From the NCBI RefSeq assembly GCF_046542825.1, contig NZ_JBKHAQ010000056.1, positions 1 to 18,343 of the forward strand: 18,343 nucleotides of DNA. The letters are read 5' to 3'. Below are positions 6,888 through 14,449 of this stretch, piece by piece. A program made the translations under genes and the position numbers. The stretch's first letter is position 1. The number at the start of each line of letters is the position of its first letter. The notes under the pieces are model-generated. The model was not told where the DNA came from. It made no database searches and was given only the letters and a program-made list of their open reading frames with translations. This stretch comes from Rhodosalinus sp046542825. Lineage in GTDB: Bacteria; Pseudomonadota; Alphaproteobacteria; Rhodobacterales; Rhodobacteraceae.

Positions 6888-7973
6888 TCAGAGACCCCGC
6901 ACGCGGTTCCGCTGGGCGGTGAACACCTGCTCCGAGCGGCTGCTCCAGCCTGCCGAACTCTTCATCGATTCCATGAAGCTGTCGTAGCAGTCGGCATAGA
7001 GCGGGTCGTCCATGTTTTCCTGAACGACCTCCTCGGCCGCGCTTCCGAAGGCATCCCAGACGCTGTCGGGGAACTCGCGCAGCTGGACGCCCTCGGACTG
7101 CAGACGCTGAAGCGCAGCCGAGTTGTTGGCCATGAACAGCGACATGGTCCAGATGTTCGATGCGCGGGCGGTCTGTTCGATCGCGGCCTGCTGCGTCCGG
7201 CTCAGATCCTCCCAGACTTCGAGCGAGACGACGAGGTTCAGGTTCGGGCCCGGCTCGTGGAAGCCGGAAGGATAGTAGATCTTCGCGACCTCCTGGAAGC
7301 CCGCGGCCTCGTCCGCCCAGGGGCCGATCCACTCGGTCCCGTCGATCGCGCCGGAGGCGAGCGCCTGATAGACTTCCGCACCCGGCAGGTTCTGAACGCT
7401 TGCGCCCAGCTTGCCCAGCACCTGGCCGCCCTGCCCCGGCATCCGGAAACGCAGGCCCTCGAAGTCGCTGGGCGAGTTGATCTCCTTGCTGAACCAGCCG
7501 CCCGACTGCGGGCCGGTGTTCCCGGCCGGGAACGCCTTCAGGCCGAAGATCGAATAGAGCTCGTCCGCGAGCTCCTGGCCGCCGTCATGGTAGAACCAGT
7601 TATTGAATTCCTGGAACGTCATCCCGAAGGGGATCTGCGAGAAGAACGAGAGCGCCGGATGCTGGCCGAGGAAGTAGTAGTCCACACCGTGATACATGTC
7701 GGCCTGACCGGCAGAGACGGCATCGAACACCTCGAAGGCGCCCACGAGCTCGCCGCCCGCCTTGAGATCGACCGTGAGGCTGCCGTCGGTCAGCGCCGTG
7801 ATCGAATCCGCGCAATACTGCGCGCTGTCGTGAACGCCGGCGAGGCCCCGACCCCAGGTCGTGACGAAGGTCAGCGTGCGGTTGCCCTGCGCGATCGCGG
7901 GCGCCGCAAGCGAACTGGCTGCCGCAGCCGTGCCGCCGACGGCAGAGGTGCGAAGAAAAGATCGACGATCCAT
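6888..7973 (-). CDS. dctP: TRAP transporter substrate-binding protein (DctP type, TakP-like)
   Basis: 361 residues. ATG 7973 has GGGAGGA about 10 bases upstream, and the protein then starts MDRRSFLRTS, a twin-arginine (Tat) signal. A hydrophobic alanine-rich stretch ends near AAPAIAQG (about 23-30). The mature part is a periplasmic solute receptor: GGELVGAFEVFDAVSAGQADM (about 73-93), the DctP-family block FEGLRFRMPGQGGQVLGKLG (about 171-190) with its ligand-binding arginine, GAEVYQALASGAIDGTEW (about 198-215) and GFHEPGPNLN (about 237-246). The EWIGP motif and overall pattern resemble the 2-oxoacid receptor TakP of Rhodobacter sphaeroides, so a 2-oxoacid or other small carboxylate ligand is a reasonable guess. 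That is resemblance recalled from memory, not an alignment. It is first gene of the operon and is read divergently from ilvB. Confidence 0.93.
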   Translation of the reverse strand: MDRRSFLRTSAVGGTAAAASSLAAPAIAQGNRTLTFVTTWGRGLAGVHDSAQYCADSITALTDGSLTVDLKAGGELVGAFEVFDAVSAGQADMYHGVDYYFLGQHPALSFFSQIPFGMTFQEFNNWFYHDGGQELADELYSIFGLKAFPAGNTGPQSGGWFSKEINSPSDFEGLRFRMPGQGGQVLGKLGASVQNLPGAEVYQALASGAIDGTEWIGPWADEAAGFQEVAKIYYPSGFHEPGPNLNLVVSLEVWEDLSRTQQAAIEQTARASNIWTMSLFMANNSAALQRLQSEGVQLREFPDSVWDAFGSAAEEVVQENMDDPLYADCYDSFMESMKSSAGWSSRSEQVFTAQRNRVRGL

Positions 7974-8235
7974 TGTGACTGTGTCCTCCCATTGAGTGGA
8001 TGGCCGCGCCTCTTTCGGATGCGGGCCGTCGAACCGTGGCGCGGACACTAGCCGCCGATCGGTCGCTTTGGAACACATTTTTTTCGGGTGTCGCAGCGGA
8101 AATCAAGCCAATTCCGGCCTGCGCTCGTCAGGCCGACAAAGGCCAGCGGGCAAGGGTCGCTGCGCTGCCGGTGGCACAGGCGAAAGAATGTGTCGCGAAG
8201 GGTGTCTTTTGCGACATTTTCTCCGGGATTTCCGG
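7974..8235. promoter_or_regulatory. Divergent control region between dctP and the ilv promoter
   Basis: No gene is visible here. On the minus strand a possible dctP promoter is TTGATT (complement of 8101-8106), then 18 bases, then AAAAAT (complement of 8077-8082); this is weak. TGTCGC occurs at 8089-8094 and 8191-8196 and inverted (GCGACA) at 8211-8216; the last two form a dyad with a 14-base centre. CCGATCGG is a palindrome at 8055-8062. Which regulator binds, if any, cannot be told. Confidence 0.35.
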
Positions 8236-8263
8236 TTGACGGCCCGGCACGCACATGTATAGG
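8236..8263 (+). promoter_or_regulatory. Promoter of the ilvB leader
   Basis: TTGACG (8236-8241), a 16-base spacer, and TATAGG (8258-8263) resemble a sigma-70 promoter. Transcription would begin near 8270, giving a leader of about 175 bases before ilvB that contains the whole attenuator. The short untranslated stretch fits the GGAAGGAG site at 8276-8283. Confidence 0.6.
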
Positions 8264-8290
8264 TCGCCGCGAGTGGAAGGAGAGCGCCGG

Positions 8291-8338
8291 ATGGCACCCG
8301 CAATCGTATCCTTGGACATGTGGCGCATGGGCCGGTAA
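8291..8338 (+). CDS. ilv leader peptide (15 residues)
   Basis: ATG 8291 to TAA 8336-8338 encodes MAPAIVSLDMWRMGR, too short for ordinary gene calling. A strong GGAAGGAG (8276-8283) lies 7 bases upstream, unusually good for a random ORF. The codons ATC (Ile, 8303), GTA (Val, 8306) and TTG (Leu, 8312) are the three end products of the pathway. They sit 8 to 19 bases before the antiterminator strand at 8322-8331. A ribosome stalled on ATC or GTA leaves that strand free; a ribosome that reaches the stop codon covers it. This is the geometry of a classical amino-acid attenuator. The peptide itself probably has no function. Unlike enteric ilv leaders, only one codon of each kind is present. Confidence 0.82.
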   Translation: MAPAIVSLDMWRMGR

Positions 8339-8368
8339 GCCGGACACCCTCAGGGATCCCCATGCGCC
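8322..8368 (+). promoter_or_regulatory. Antiterminator stem of the ilv attenuator
   Basis: GGCGCATGGG (8322-8331) pairs perfectly over 10 bp with CCCATGCGCC (8359-8368). The 5' strand is inside the last codons of the leader peptide; the 3' strand includes the first three bases of the terminator's left arm (8366-8368). The two structures therefore exclude each other. The loop holds a small CCGG-TAAG-CCGG hairpin (8332-8343). I found no convincing separate 1:2 pause hairpin. Confidence 0.82.
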
Positions 8369-8395
8369 CCCGATCGGATCGACGGGGGCTTTTTT
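8366..8395 (+). terminator. Intrinsic terminator of the ilv attenuator
   Basis: GCCCCCG (8366-8372) pairs with CGGGGGC (8383-8389) and is followed by TTTTTT (8390-8395). It is the only textbook rho-independent terminator in the window and lies 49 bases before ilvB rather than after a gene, so it is an attenuator. It should stop transcription when branched-chain aminoacyl-tRNAs are plentiful. Confidence 0.88.
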
Positions 8396-8444
8396 GTGCG
8401 CGGCGCCGACCGCACCGATGCAACTGCCGAAGTGGAGTGACGGC

Positions 8445-10202
<1,758 letters not shown>

Positions 10203-10212
10203 GACGCGGGCC

Positions 10213-10250
10213 GAGGGGGGCTGTCTGCCCCCCTCTTCGCCTGCGGCGAA
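10213..10250 (+). repeat. Two tandem hairpins in the ilvB-ilvN gap
   Basis: GAGGGGGGC (10213-10221) pairs perfectly with GCCCCCCTC (10227-10235) around TGTCT. TTCGCC (10236-10241) pairs with GGCGAA (10245-10250) around TGC. They are followed by an ACCCCCCGAGGGTATTTCC stretch. The composite recalls an intergenic element I have seen repeatedly in Rhodobacteraceae genomes; that is memory, not a search. It is not a good terminator (no T-run) and probably sets the ratio or stability of ilvB and ilvN messages. Confidence 0.6.
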
Positions 10251-10341
10251 TTCACCCCCCGAGGGTATTTCCGGCAAGAGGAAGAACCGGGGCGCGGCAA
10301 GCCCGACGAAGCGCCGCGGCGGAAACGAGGGAAGCGAGCAG

Positions 10342-10905
10342 ATGTCCGCACTGAAGATCAAGAAAGGGTCGAGCAAGCATTCGGCCTACAACCTGCGGCC
10401 CACTTTCTCTGACGTTCAGGAACGGCACACGCTGGCCGTGCTGGTGGACAACGAGCCCGGCGTACTGGCGCGGGTGATCGGGCTGTTCTCCGGGCGCGGC
10501 TACAACATCGAGAGCCTGACCGTGGCCGAGGTGGACCACACCGGCCACCTGAGCCGCATCACCATCGTCACCACCGGCACGCCGCAGGTGATCGAGCAGA
10601 TCAAGGCGCAGCTGGGCCGGATCGTGCCGGTGCACGAGGTGCACGACCTGACCGTCGAGGGCCGCGCGGTGGAGCGGGAACTGGCGCTCTTCAAGGTCGC
10701 GGGCCAGGGCGAGAAGCGGGTCGAAGCGCTGCGCCTTGCCGACATCTTCCGCGCCAACGTGGTGGATTCGACCCTGGAGAGCTTCGTCTTCCAGATCACC
10801 GGCACGCCGGAGAAGATCGACGCCTTCGCCGAACTGATGCGGCCCCTGGGCCTGATCGAGATGGCGCGCACCGGCATCGCGGCGCTGTCGCGCGGGGCCG
10901 TGTGA
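10342..10905 (+). CDS. ilvN: Acetolactate synthase small (regulatory) subunit
   Basis: 187 residues from ATG 10342, 139 bases after ilvB, with a modest purine-rich GGGAAGCGAG upstream. The N-terminal ACT domain (about 28-100) shows the hallmark HTLAVLVDNEPGVLARVIGLFSxRGYNIESL pattern. The NEPGVL loop (about 37-42) contributes to the valine-binding site. A C-terminal domain follows (ERELALFKVA...LESFVFQITGTPEKIDAF). It binds the catalytic subunit, raises its activity and confers feedback inhibition by valine. A roughly 20-residue N-terminal tail before the ACT domain is a little longer than in E. coli IlvH. The start is likely, because an extension further upstream would have to cross the hairpins. 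It is also called ilvH. Confidence 0.96.
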   Translation: MSALKIKKGSSKHSAYNLRPTFSDVQERHTLAVLVDNEPGVLARVIGLFSGRGYNIESLTVAEVDHTGHLSRITIVTTGTPQVIEQIKAQLGRIVPVHEVHDLTVEGRAVERELALFKVAGQGEKRVEALRLADIFRANVVDSTLESFVFQITGTPEKIDAFAELMRPLGLIEMARTGIAALSRGAV

Positions 10906-11002
10906 GCACGCGGGTGTCGGCCCCGGAAAACTGAGGTCGCAAAGAGGCGCGCGCGCCGCCGCCCGATCCCTATCCTCGCGTCACCCTGCGAGGAGAGCGC
11001 CC

Positions 11003-12160
11003 ATGCCCGCCGTCACCGACCTGTCCGCCGTGCGCCGCCCCGTCGCCGAGGCGCAGGGCCTGCCCAACGCGCATTACATCGACCCTGCGCTCCATGCCGA
11101 GGAACGCGAGGCGCTCTTGTTCTCGCAATGGGCGGGTCTTGCGGTGGCGGCCGACGTGCCGCAGCCGGGAGATGCGGTGCCGATCGACTTCATGGGCATG
11201 CCGCTCCTGCTGATCCGCGACCGGGCGGGCGCGGTGCGCGTCTTTCTCAACACCTGCCGTCACCGGGGCATGATCCTTGTGTCCGAGCCGCGGCGGATCG
11301 AGGGCGCGATCCGCTGCCCCTATCATTCGTGGTGCTACGCCACCGACGGGCGGCTGGTTTCAACCCCGCATGTGGGCGGGCCGGGCCGCAACACGCATGA
11401 CGCGATCCGGCGCGACGAGCTGGGGCTGGTGGAGCTGCGCAGCGCGCTGCGCTTCGGGGTGGTCTGGGTCAACCTCTCGGGCGATGCGCCGCCCTTCGAG
11501 GCGGCGATGGCGAAGCTTCTGGCGCGCTGGGCGGAGTTCGACCGCGACTGGGTGCACGGCGGCGAGGACAGTCGCTGGGCCCTGTCGGTGCAGGCGAACT
11601 GGAAGCTGGCGGTGGAGAACTACTGCGAAAGCTATCACCTGCCATGGGTGCATCCGGGGCTCAACAGCTATTCGCGGCTGGAGGATCACTACAACATCGA
11701 GGCGCCGGGCCGCTTCTCGGGACAGGGGACGCGGGTCTATCGCCAGTTGCGCGGCGAGAGCGGCGAGGTCTTTCCCGACTTCCCCGGCCTTTCGCCCGCC
11801 TGGGAGACGGCGGCCGAGTATCTGGCGGTCTATCCCAACGTGCTCCTGGGCGTGCACCGCGACCATGCCTTTGCCATCCTGCTGATCCCTGAGGGGCCGG
11901 AGCGCACGCTGGAGCGTGTTCACCTGTTCTATCCCGAAGAGGGCACGGAGGCGGCGCTGCGCGCGAAGAACACCGCGCAGTGGCAGGAGGTCTTCGCCGA
12001 GGACATCTTCGTGGTCGAGGGGATGCAGCGCGGCCGGCATGCGGCGGGCTTCGACGGCGGGCGCTTCAGCCCGGCGATGGACGGGCCCACGCATTGCTTC
12101 CACGACTGGGCCGCAGGCCGCATCGAGGCATGGCGCGGGACGGCACGGGCCGCGGAGTGA
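11003..12160 (+). CDS. Rieske non-heme iron oxygenase, alpha subunit
   Basis: 385 residues; ATG 11003 has AGGAG at 10991-10995. The N-terminal Rieske domain has C85-x-H87 ... C105-x2-H108, binding the [2Fe-2S] cluster. The catalytic domain has NWKLAVENYCESYHLPWVHP (about 199-218), where E209-x2-H212-x4-H217 gives the bridging carboxylate and two iron ligands; the third ligand is probably D334 in AEDIFVVEG. The bridging Glu (rather than Asp) and the general look resemble the glycine-betaine/choline/carnitine monooxygenase branch more than aromatic dioxygenases. The substrate may therefore be a quaternary amine, but this is a guess. A separate reductase is needed and none is visible nearby. The 3' end overlaps the next small gene (GTGA). 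Confidence 0.92.
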   Translation: MPAVTDLSAVRRPVAEAQGLPNAHYIDPALHAEEREALLFSQWAGLAVAADVPQPGDAVPIDFMGMPLLLIRDRAGAVRVFLNTCRHRGMILVSEPRRIEGAIRCPYHSWCYATDGRLVSTPHVGGPGRNTHDAIRRDELGLVELRSALRFGVVWVNLSGDAPPFEAAMAKLLARWAEFDRDWVHGGEDSRWALSVQANWKLAVENYCESYHLPWVHPGLNSYSRLEDHYNIEAPGRFSGQGTRVYRQLRGESGEVFPDFPGLSPAWETAAEYLAVYPNVLLGVHRDHAFAILLIPEGPERTLERVHLFYPEEGTEAALRAKNTAQWQEVFAEDIFVVEGMQRGRHAAGFDGGRFSPAMDGPTHCFHDWAAGRIEAWRGTARAAE

Positions 12161-12369
12161 GCGGGCTGGACGCTGCGCTGCGCGCCGCGCATGCGGCGGG
12201 CGACCGGGCGGCGCTGATCCGTCTCTACGCGCAGGCGGCAGAGCGCGCGCCGGACCCGGATGCCGCCGGCTTCTACCTGACCCATGCCTATGTCTTCGCG
12301 CTGGAAGCCGGCGCGCCGGAGGCCGCGGCGCTCCACGCCCGCCTCAAGGCCGAGGGGCGCGAGGCCTAG
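12157..12369 (+). CDS. Small protein of unknown function coupled to the Rieske oxygenase
   Basis: 70 residues from GTG 12157, which overlaps the oxygenase stop (GTGA) and suggests translational coupling. An ATG at 12130 in the same frame would lengthen it by 9 residues. The sequence is alanine-rich and helical: LDAALRAAHAAGDRAALIRLY ... AAGFYLTHAYVFALEAG ... AALHARLKAEG. The spacing of small residues recalls TPR-type helix pairs. No cysteines, membrane segment or signal are seen. Codon use fits a real gene, with GC-rich third positions like its neighbours. I do not recognise the family. It may be an accessory protein for the oxygenase, inferred only from coupling. Its TAG stop shares bases with the stop of the convergent DUF2189 gene. 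Confidence 0.7.
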   Translation: MSGLDAALRAAHAAGDRAALIRLYAQAAERAPDPDAAGFYLTHAYVFALEAGAPEAAALHARLKAEGREA

Positions 12370-13172
12370 GCGGGCTCGCCTGCCGGCAGACCTGCCGCCC
12401 CTTCAGCCTTGAGCAGGCTGTAGAGATGCCATGAGGCGTGCCCCAGCAGCGGCAGCGCCACCAGCAGGCCAAGGAACCAGGGGACCAGCGCAACGAAGGT
12501 CACCACCGCGATCAGGATCGCCCAGCCCAGCATCGGCAGCGGATTCGCGGTCACCGTCTGGAAGCTGGTGATCATCGCGGTGACGAAATCCACCTCTCGA
12601 TCCAGCAAGAGCGGCAGAGCGATCACCGTGATCGCGTAGAGCACCGTGGCGAACCCCGCGCCCACCAGGGTGCCCACCGCCAGCATCGCGATGCCGTTCG
12701 GCGTGAAATAGATCTCGTAGCTGGTCGAGACGTTGGTCATCGTCGACAGCCCCATGAAGAGGGCAAAGATCATGTGCGCGAGGAAGAACCAGAACAGGAA
12801 GACGATGATGATGATGGCCGACATCGACGGCATCTGACGCTTGCTCTGGCGCAGGACGACGCCGGCGACGCCGGGCCAGTCGAGCGGGCGGCCGGCCTCC
12901 AGCCGGCGGCTCACCTCGTAGATCCCGGTCGCGGCGAAGGGACCGATGAGCGGAAAGCCGATCGCCGCGAAGACCAGCCAGTAGGTCTGCCCGGTCCATT
13001 GCGTGATCAGCACCATCAGCCAGCCGGCAAGTACATAGGCCGCGGCGAAGCCCAGCCCGTATTGCGGGGCGCGCCTGAAATCCCTCCAGCCGCGGGCCAG
13101 CGCCTCGCGCAGCATGGTCGTGCTGACCCGCCCGAGGGGTGGCACTCCGAGCGGCGGCGTCTCCTCCTGCAT
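12366..13172 (-). CDS. DUF2189 family multi-pass membrane protein
   Basis: 268 residues from ATG 13172, with GGGGAGG 3 bases upstream. A TTG 33 bases further up is a poorer choice. A polar N-terminus with two proline-rich bits (PPLGVPPLGR) is followed by LREALARGWRDFRRAPQYGL, a typical DUF2189 opening. Hydrophobic segments lie at about 40-57, 64-82, 117-140, 160-188 and 213-245. The signature LPLLLDREVDFVTAMITSF is at about 186-204, and the end is LPLLGHASWHLYSLL. It is predicted to be in the inner membrane, function unknown. It lies head to tail behind prfB (76-base gap) and convergent with the Rieske unit, with which it overlaps by a CTAG that holds both stop codons. Confidence 0.88.
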   Translation of the reverse strand: MQEETPPLGVPPLGRVSTTMLREALARGWRDFRRAPQYGLGFAAAYVLAGWLMVLITQWTGQTYWLVFAAIGFPLIGPFAATGIYEVSRRLEAGRPLDWPGVAGVVLRQSKRQMPSMSAIIIIVFLFWFFLAHMIFALFMGLSTMTNVSTSYEIYFTPNGIAMLAVGTLVGAGFATVLYAITVIALPLLLDREVDFVTAMITSFQTVTANPLPMLGWAILIAVVTFVALVPWFLGLLVALPLLGHASWHLYSLLKAEGAAGLPAGEPA

Positions 13173-13233
13173 CGGCCTCCCCTTCCCTGCGGCCTCCTGT
13201 CGCAATGAGAACAGGGGACGGGCGCGAAGATCA

Positions 13234-13249
13234 AGCGCCCTGCGGCGCT
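13234..13249 (-). terminator. Short hairpin at the prfB stop codon
   Basis: AGCGCC (13234-13239) and GGCGCT (13244-13249) form a 6-bp stem with a 4-base loop that overlaps the last base of the prfB stop. Downstream on the minus strand is TTGATCTTCG, not a T-run. A weak terminator at best. Confidence 0.35.
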
Positions 13250-14376
13250 CACGCCTCGGCCTGCGCCTCGCTGCGGCTCTTGCCGGCTGCGTCCTGCGCC
13301 AGCACGGCGGCCATGAAACCGTCGAGATCGCCGTCGAGCACGCCCTTGGTATCCGAGGTCTCGTGATTGGTGCGCAGGTCCTTCACCATCTGGTAGGGCT
13401 GGAGGACGTAAGAGCGGATCTGGTTGCCCCAGCCGGCCTCGCCCTTGGCCTCGTGGCTGGCCTGGACCGCCTCGTTCCGGCGGTCGAGCTCCATCTGGTA
13501 GAGCCGCGATTTCAGCGCCTTCATGGCGATGTCGCGGTTCTGGTGCTGCGACTTTTCCGAACTGGTCACGACGATCCCGGTCGGGATATGCGTGATCCGC
13601 ACCGCCGAGTCGGTGGTGTTGACGTGCTGGCCGCCCGCGCCGGAGCTGCGGAAGGTATCGACGCGGATGTCGCTCGGGTTCACCTCGATCTCGATGTTGT
13701 CGTCCACCACCGGATAGACCCAGACCGAGCTGAACGAGGTGTGCCGCCGGGCCGAACTGTCGTAGGGCGAAATGCGCACCAGGCGGTGAACACCCGACTC
13801 CGACTTCAGCCAGCCATAAGCGTTGGGGCCGCTGATCTTGTAGGTTGCGGACTTTATCCCCGCCTCTTCGCCCGGGTTCTCGGACGTGAGTTCGACCTTG
13901 TAGCCGCGCTTTTCGGCCCAGCGGACGTACATCCGCGCCAGCATCGCGGCCCAGTCGCAGCTTTCGGTTCCTCCGGCACCTGCATGGATTTCCAGATAGG
14001 TGTCGTTGCTGTCCGCCTCGCCGTCGAGCAGCGCCTCGAGTTCCCGGGCGCGCGCCGTCTGCGCAAGCTGCATCAGCGCGGCCTCGGCCTCTGACACGAC
14101 ATCGGCGTCGCCTTCGGCCTCGCCCATCTCGATCAGTTCGACGTTGTCGGAAAGCTGCTGGCCGATCTCCTCGACCGTGCGGATCTGGTCCACCAGCATC
14201 TGCCGTTCGCGCATCAGCTTCTGCGCGCGCTCGGGATCGTTCCACAGATCGGGATCCTCGACGCGCGCATCGAATTCCTCCAGCCGGTGGCGGGCGGTCT
14301 CCCACCCCATCCGCTGCCGCAGAAGCGCCAGAGATTTCTCGATTTCTTCCACCGCGTTCTGTGCCTCGGCACGCAT
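13249..14376 (-). CDS. prfB: Peptide chain release factor 2
   Basis: 375 residues from ATG 14376; a TTG 6 bases upstream is possible but less likely. RF2 recognises UAA and UGA and triggers hydrolysis of peptidyl-tRNA. An N-terminal helical domain with LWNDPERAQKLMRE (about 45-58) is followed by HAGAGGTESCDWA (about 131-143), the codon-reading tripeptide region RISPYDSSARRHTSF (about 201-215; SPY in place of the E. coli SPF), and the catalytic SGAGGQHVN motif (GGQ at 248-250). The frame is continuous, without the internal UGA frameshift that autoregulates prfB in E. coli and many bacteria. The counterpart region reads LRQRMGWETA without interruption. It lies downstream of mrcA and has its own likely promoter. 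Confidence 0.97.
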   Translation of the reverse strand: MRAEAQNAVEEIEKSLALLRQRMGWETARHRLEEFDARVEDPDLWNDPERAQKLMRERQMLVDQIRTVEEIGQQLSDNVELIEMGEAEGDADVVSEAEAALMQLAQTARARELEALLDGEADSNDTYLEIHAGAGGTESCDWAAMLARMYVRWAEKRGYKVELTSENPGEEAGIKSATYKISGPNAYGWLKSESGVHRLVRISPYDSSARRHTSFSSVWVYPVVDDNIEIEVNPSDIRVDTFRSSGAGGQHVNTTDSAVRITHIPTGIVVTSSEKSQHQNRDIAMKALKSRLYQMELDRRNEAVQASHEAKGEAGWGNQIRSYVLQPYQMVKDLRTNHETSDTKGVLDGDLDGFMAAVLAQDAAGKSRSEAQAEA

Positions 14377-14412
14377 GCGCAAACCCCGAAAGTCAGGAAA
14401 GTCCAGATGGGC

Positions 14413-14441
14413 TAGATATGCGAGCGGCGGCGCGCGGGCAA
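14413..14441 (-). promoter_or_regulatory. Possible prfB promoter
   Basis: On the minus strand, TTGCCC (complement of 14436-14441), a 17-base spacer, and TATCTA (complement of 14413-14418). Transcription would start near 14406, about 30 bases before the prfB ATG. Moderate match only; readthrough from mrcA is equally possible. Confidence 0.4.
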
Positions 14442-14449
14442 GGCGGCGC

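Noticed and set aside
5847..8051. 734-codon plus-strand frame across dctQ and dctP
   Set aside because: Entirely antisense to two TRAP genes with clear motifs; composition is His/Arg/Asp-rich and not protein-like.
8088..8444. N-terminal extension of ilvB by 119 codons
   Set aside because: The region holds the promoter, leader peptide and terminator; the family start and ribosome site support 8445.
7974..8444. Possible riboswitch upstream of ilvB
   Set aside because: The structure is fully explained by leader-peptide attenuation; no conserved aptamer core or T-box sequence was seen.
11916..12434. Alternative plus-strand ORF overlapping the oxygenase end and the DUF2189 end
   Set aside because: Arg/Gly-rich frame running antisense into DUF2189; the 70-residue frame starting at the GTGA overlap is far more protein-like.
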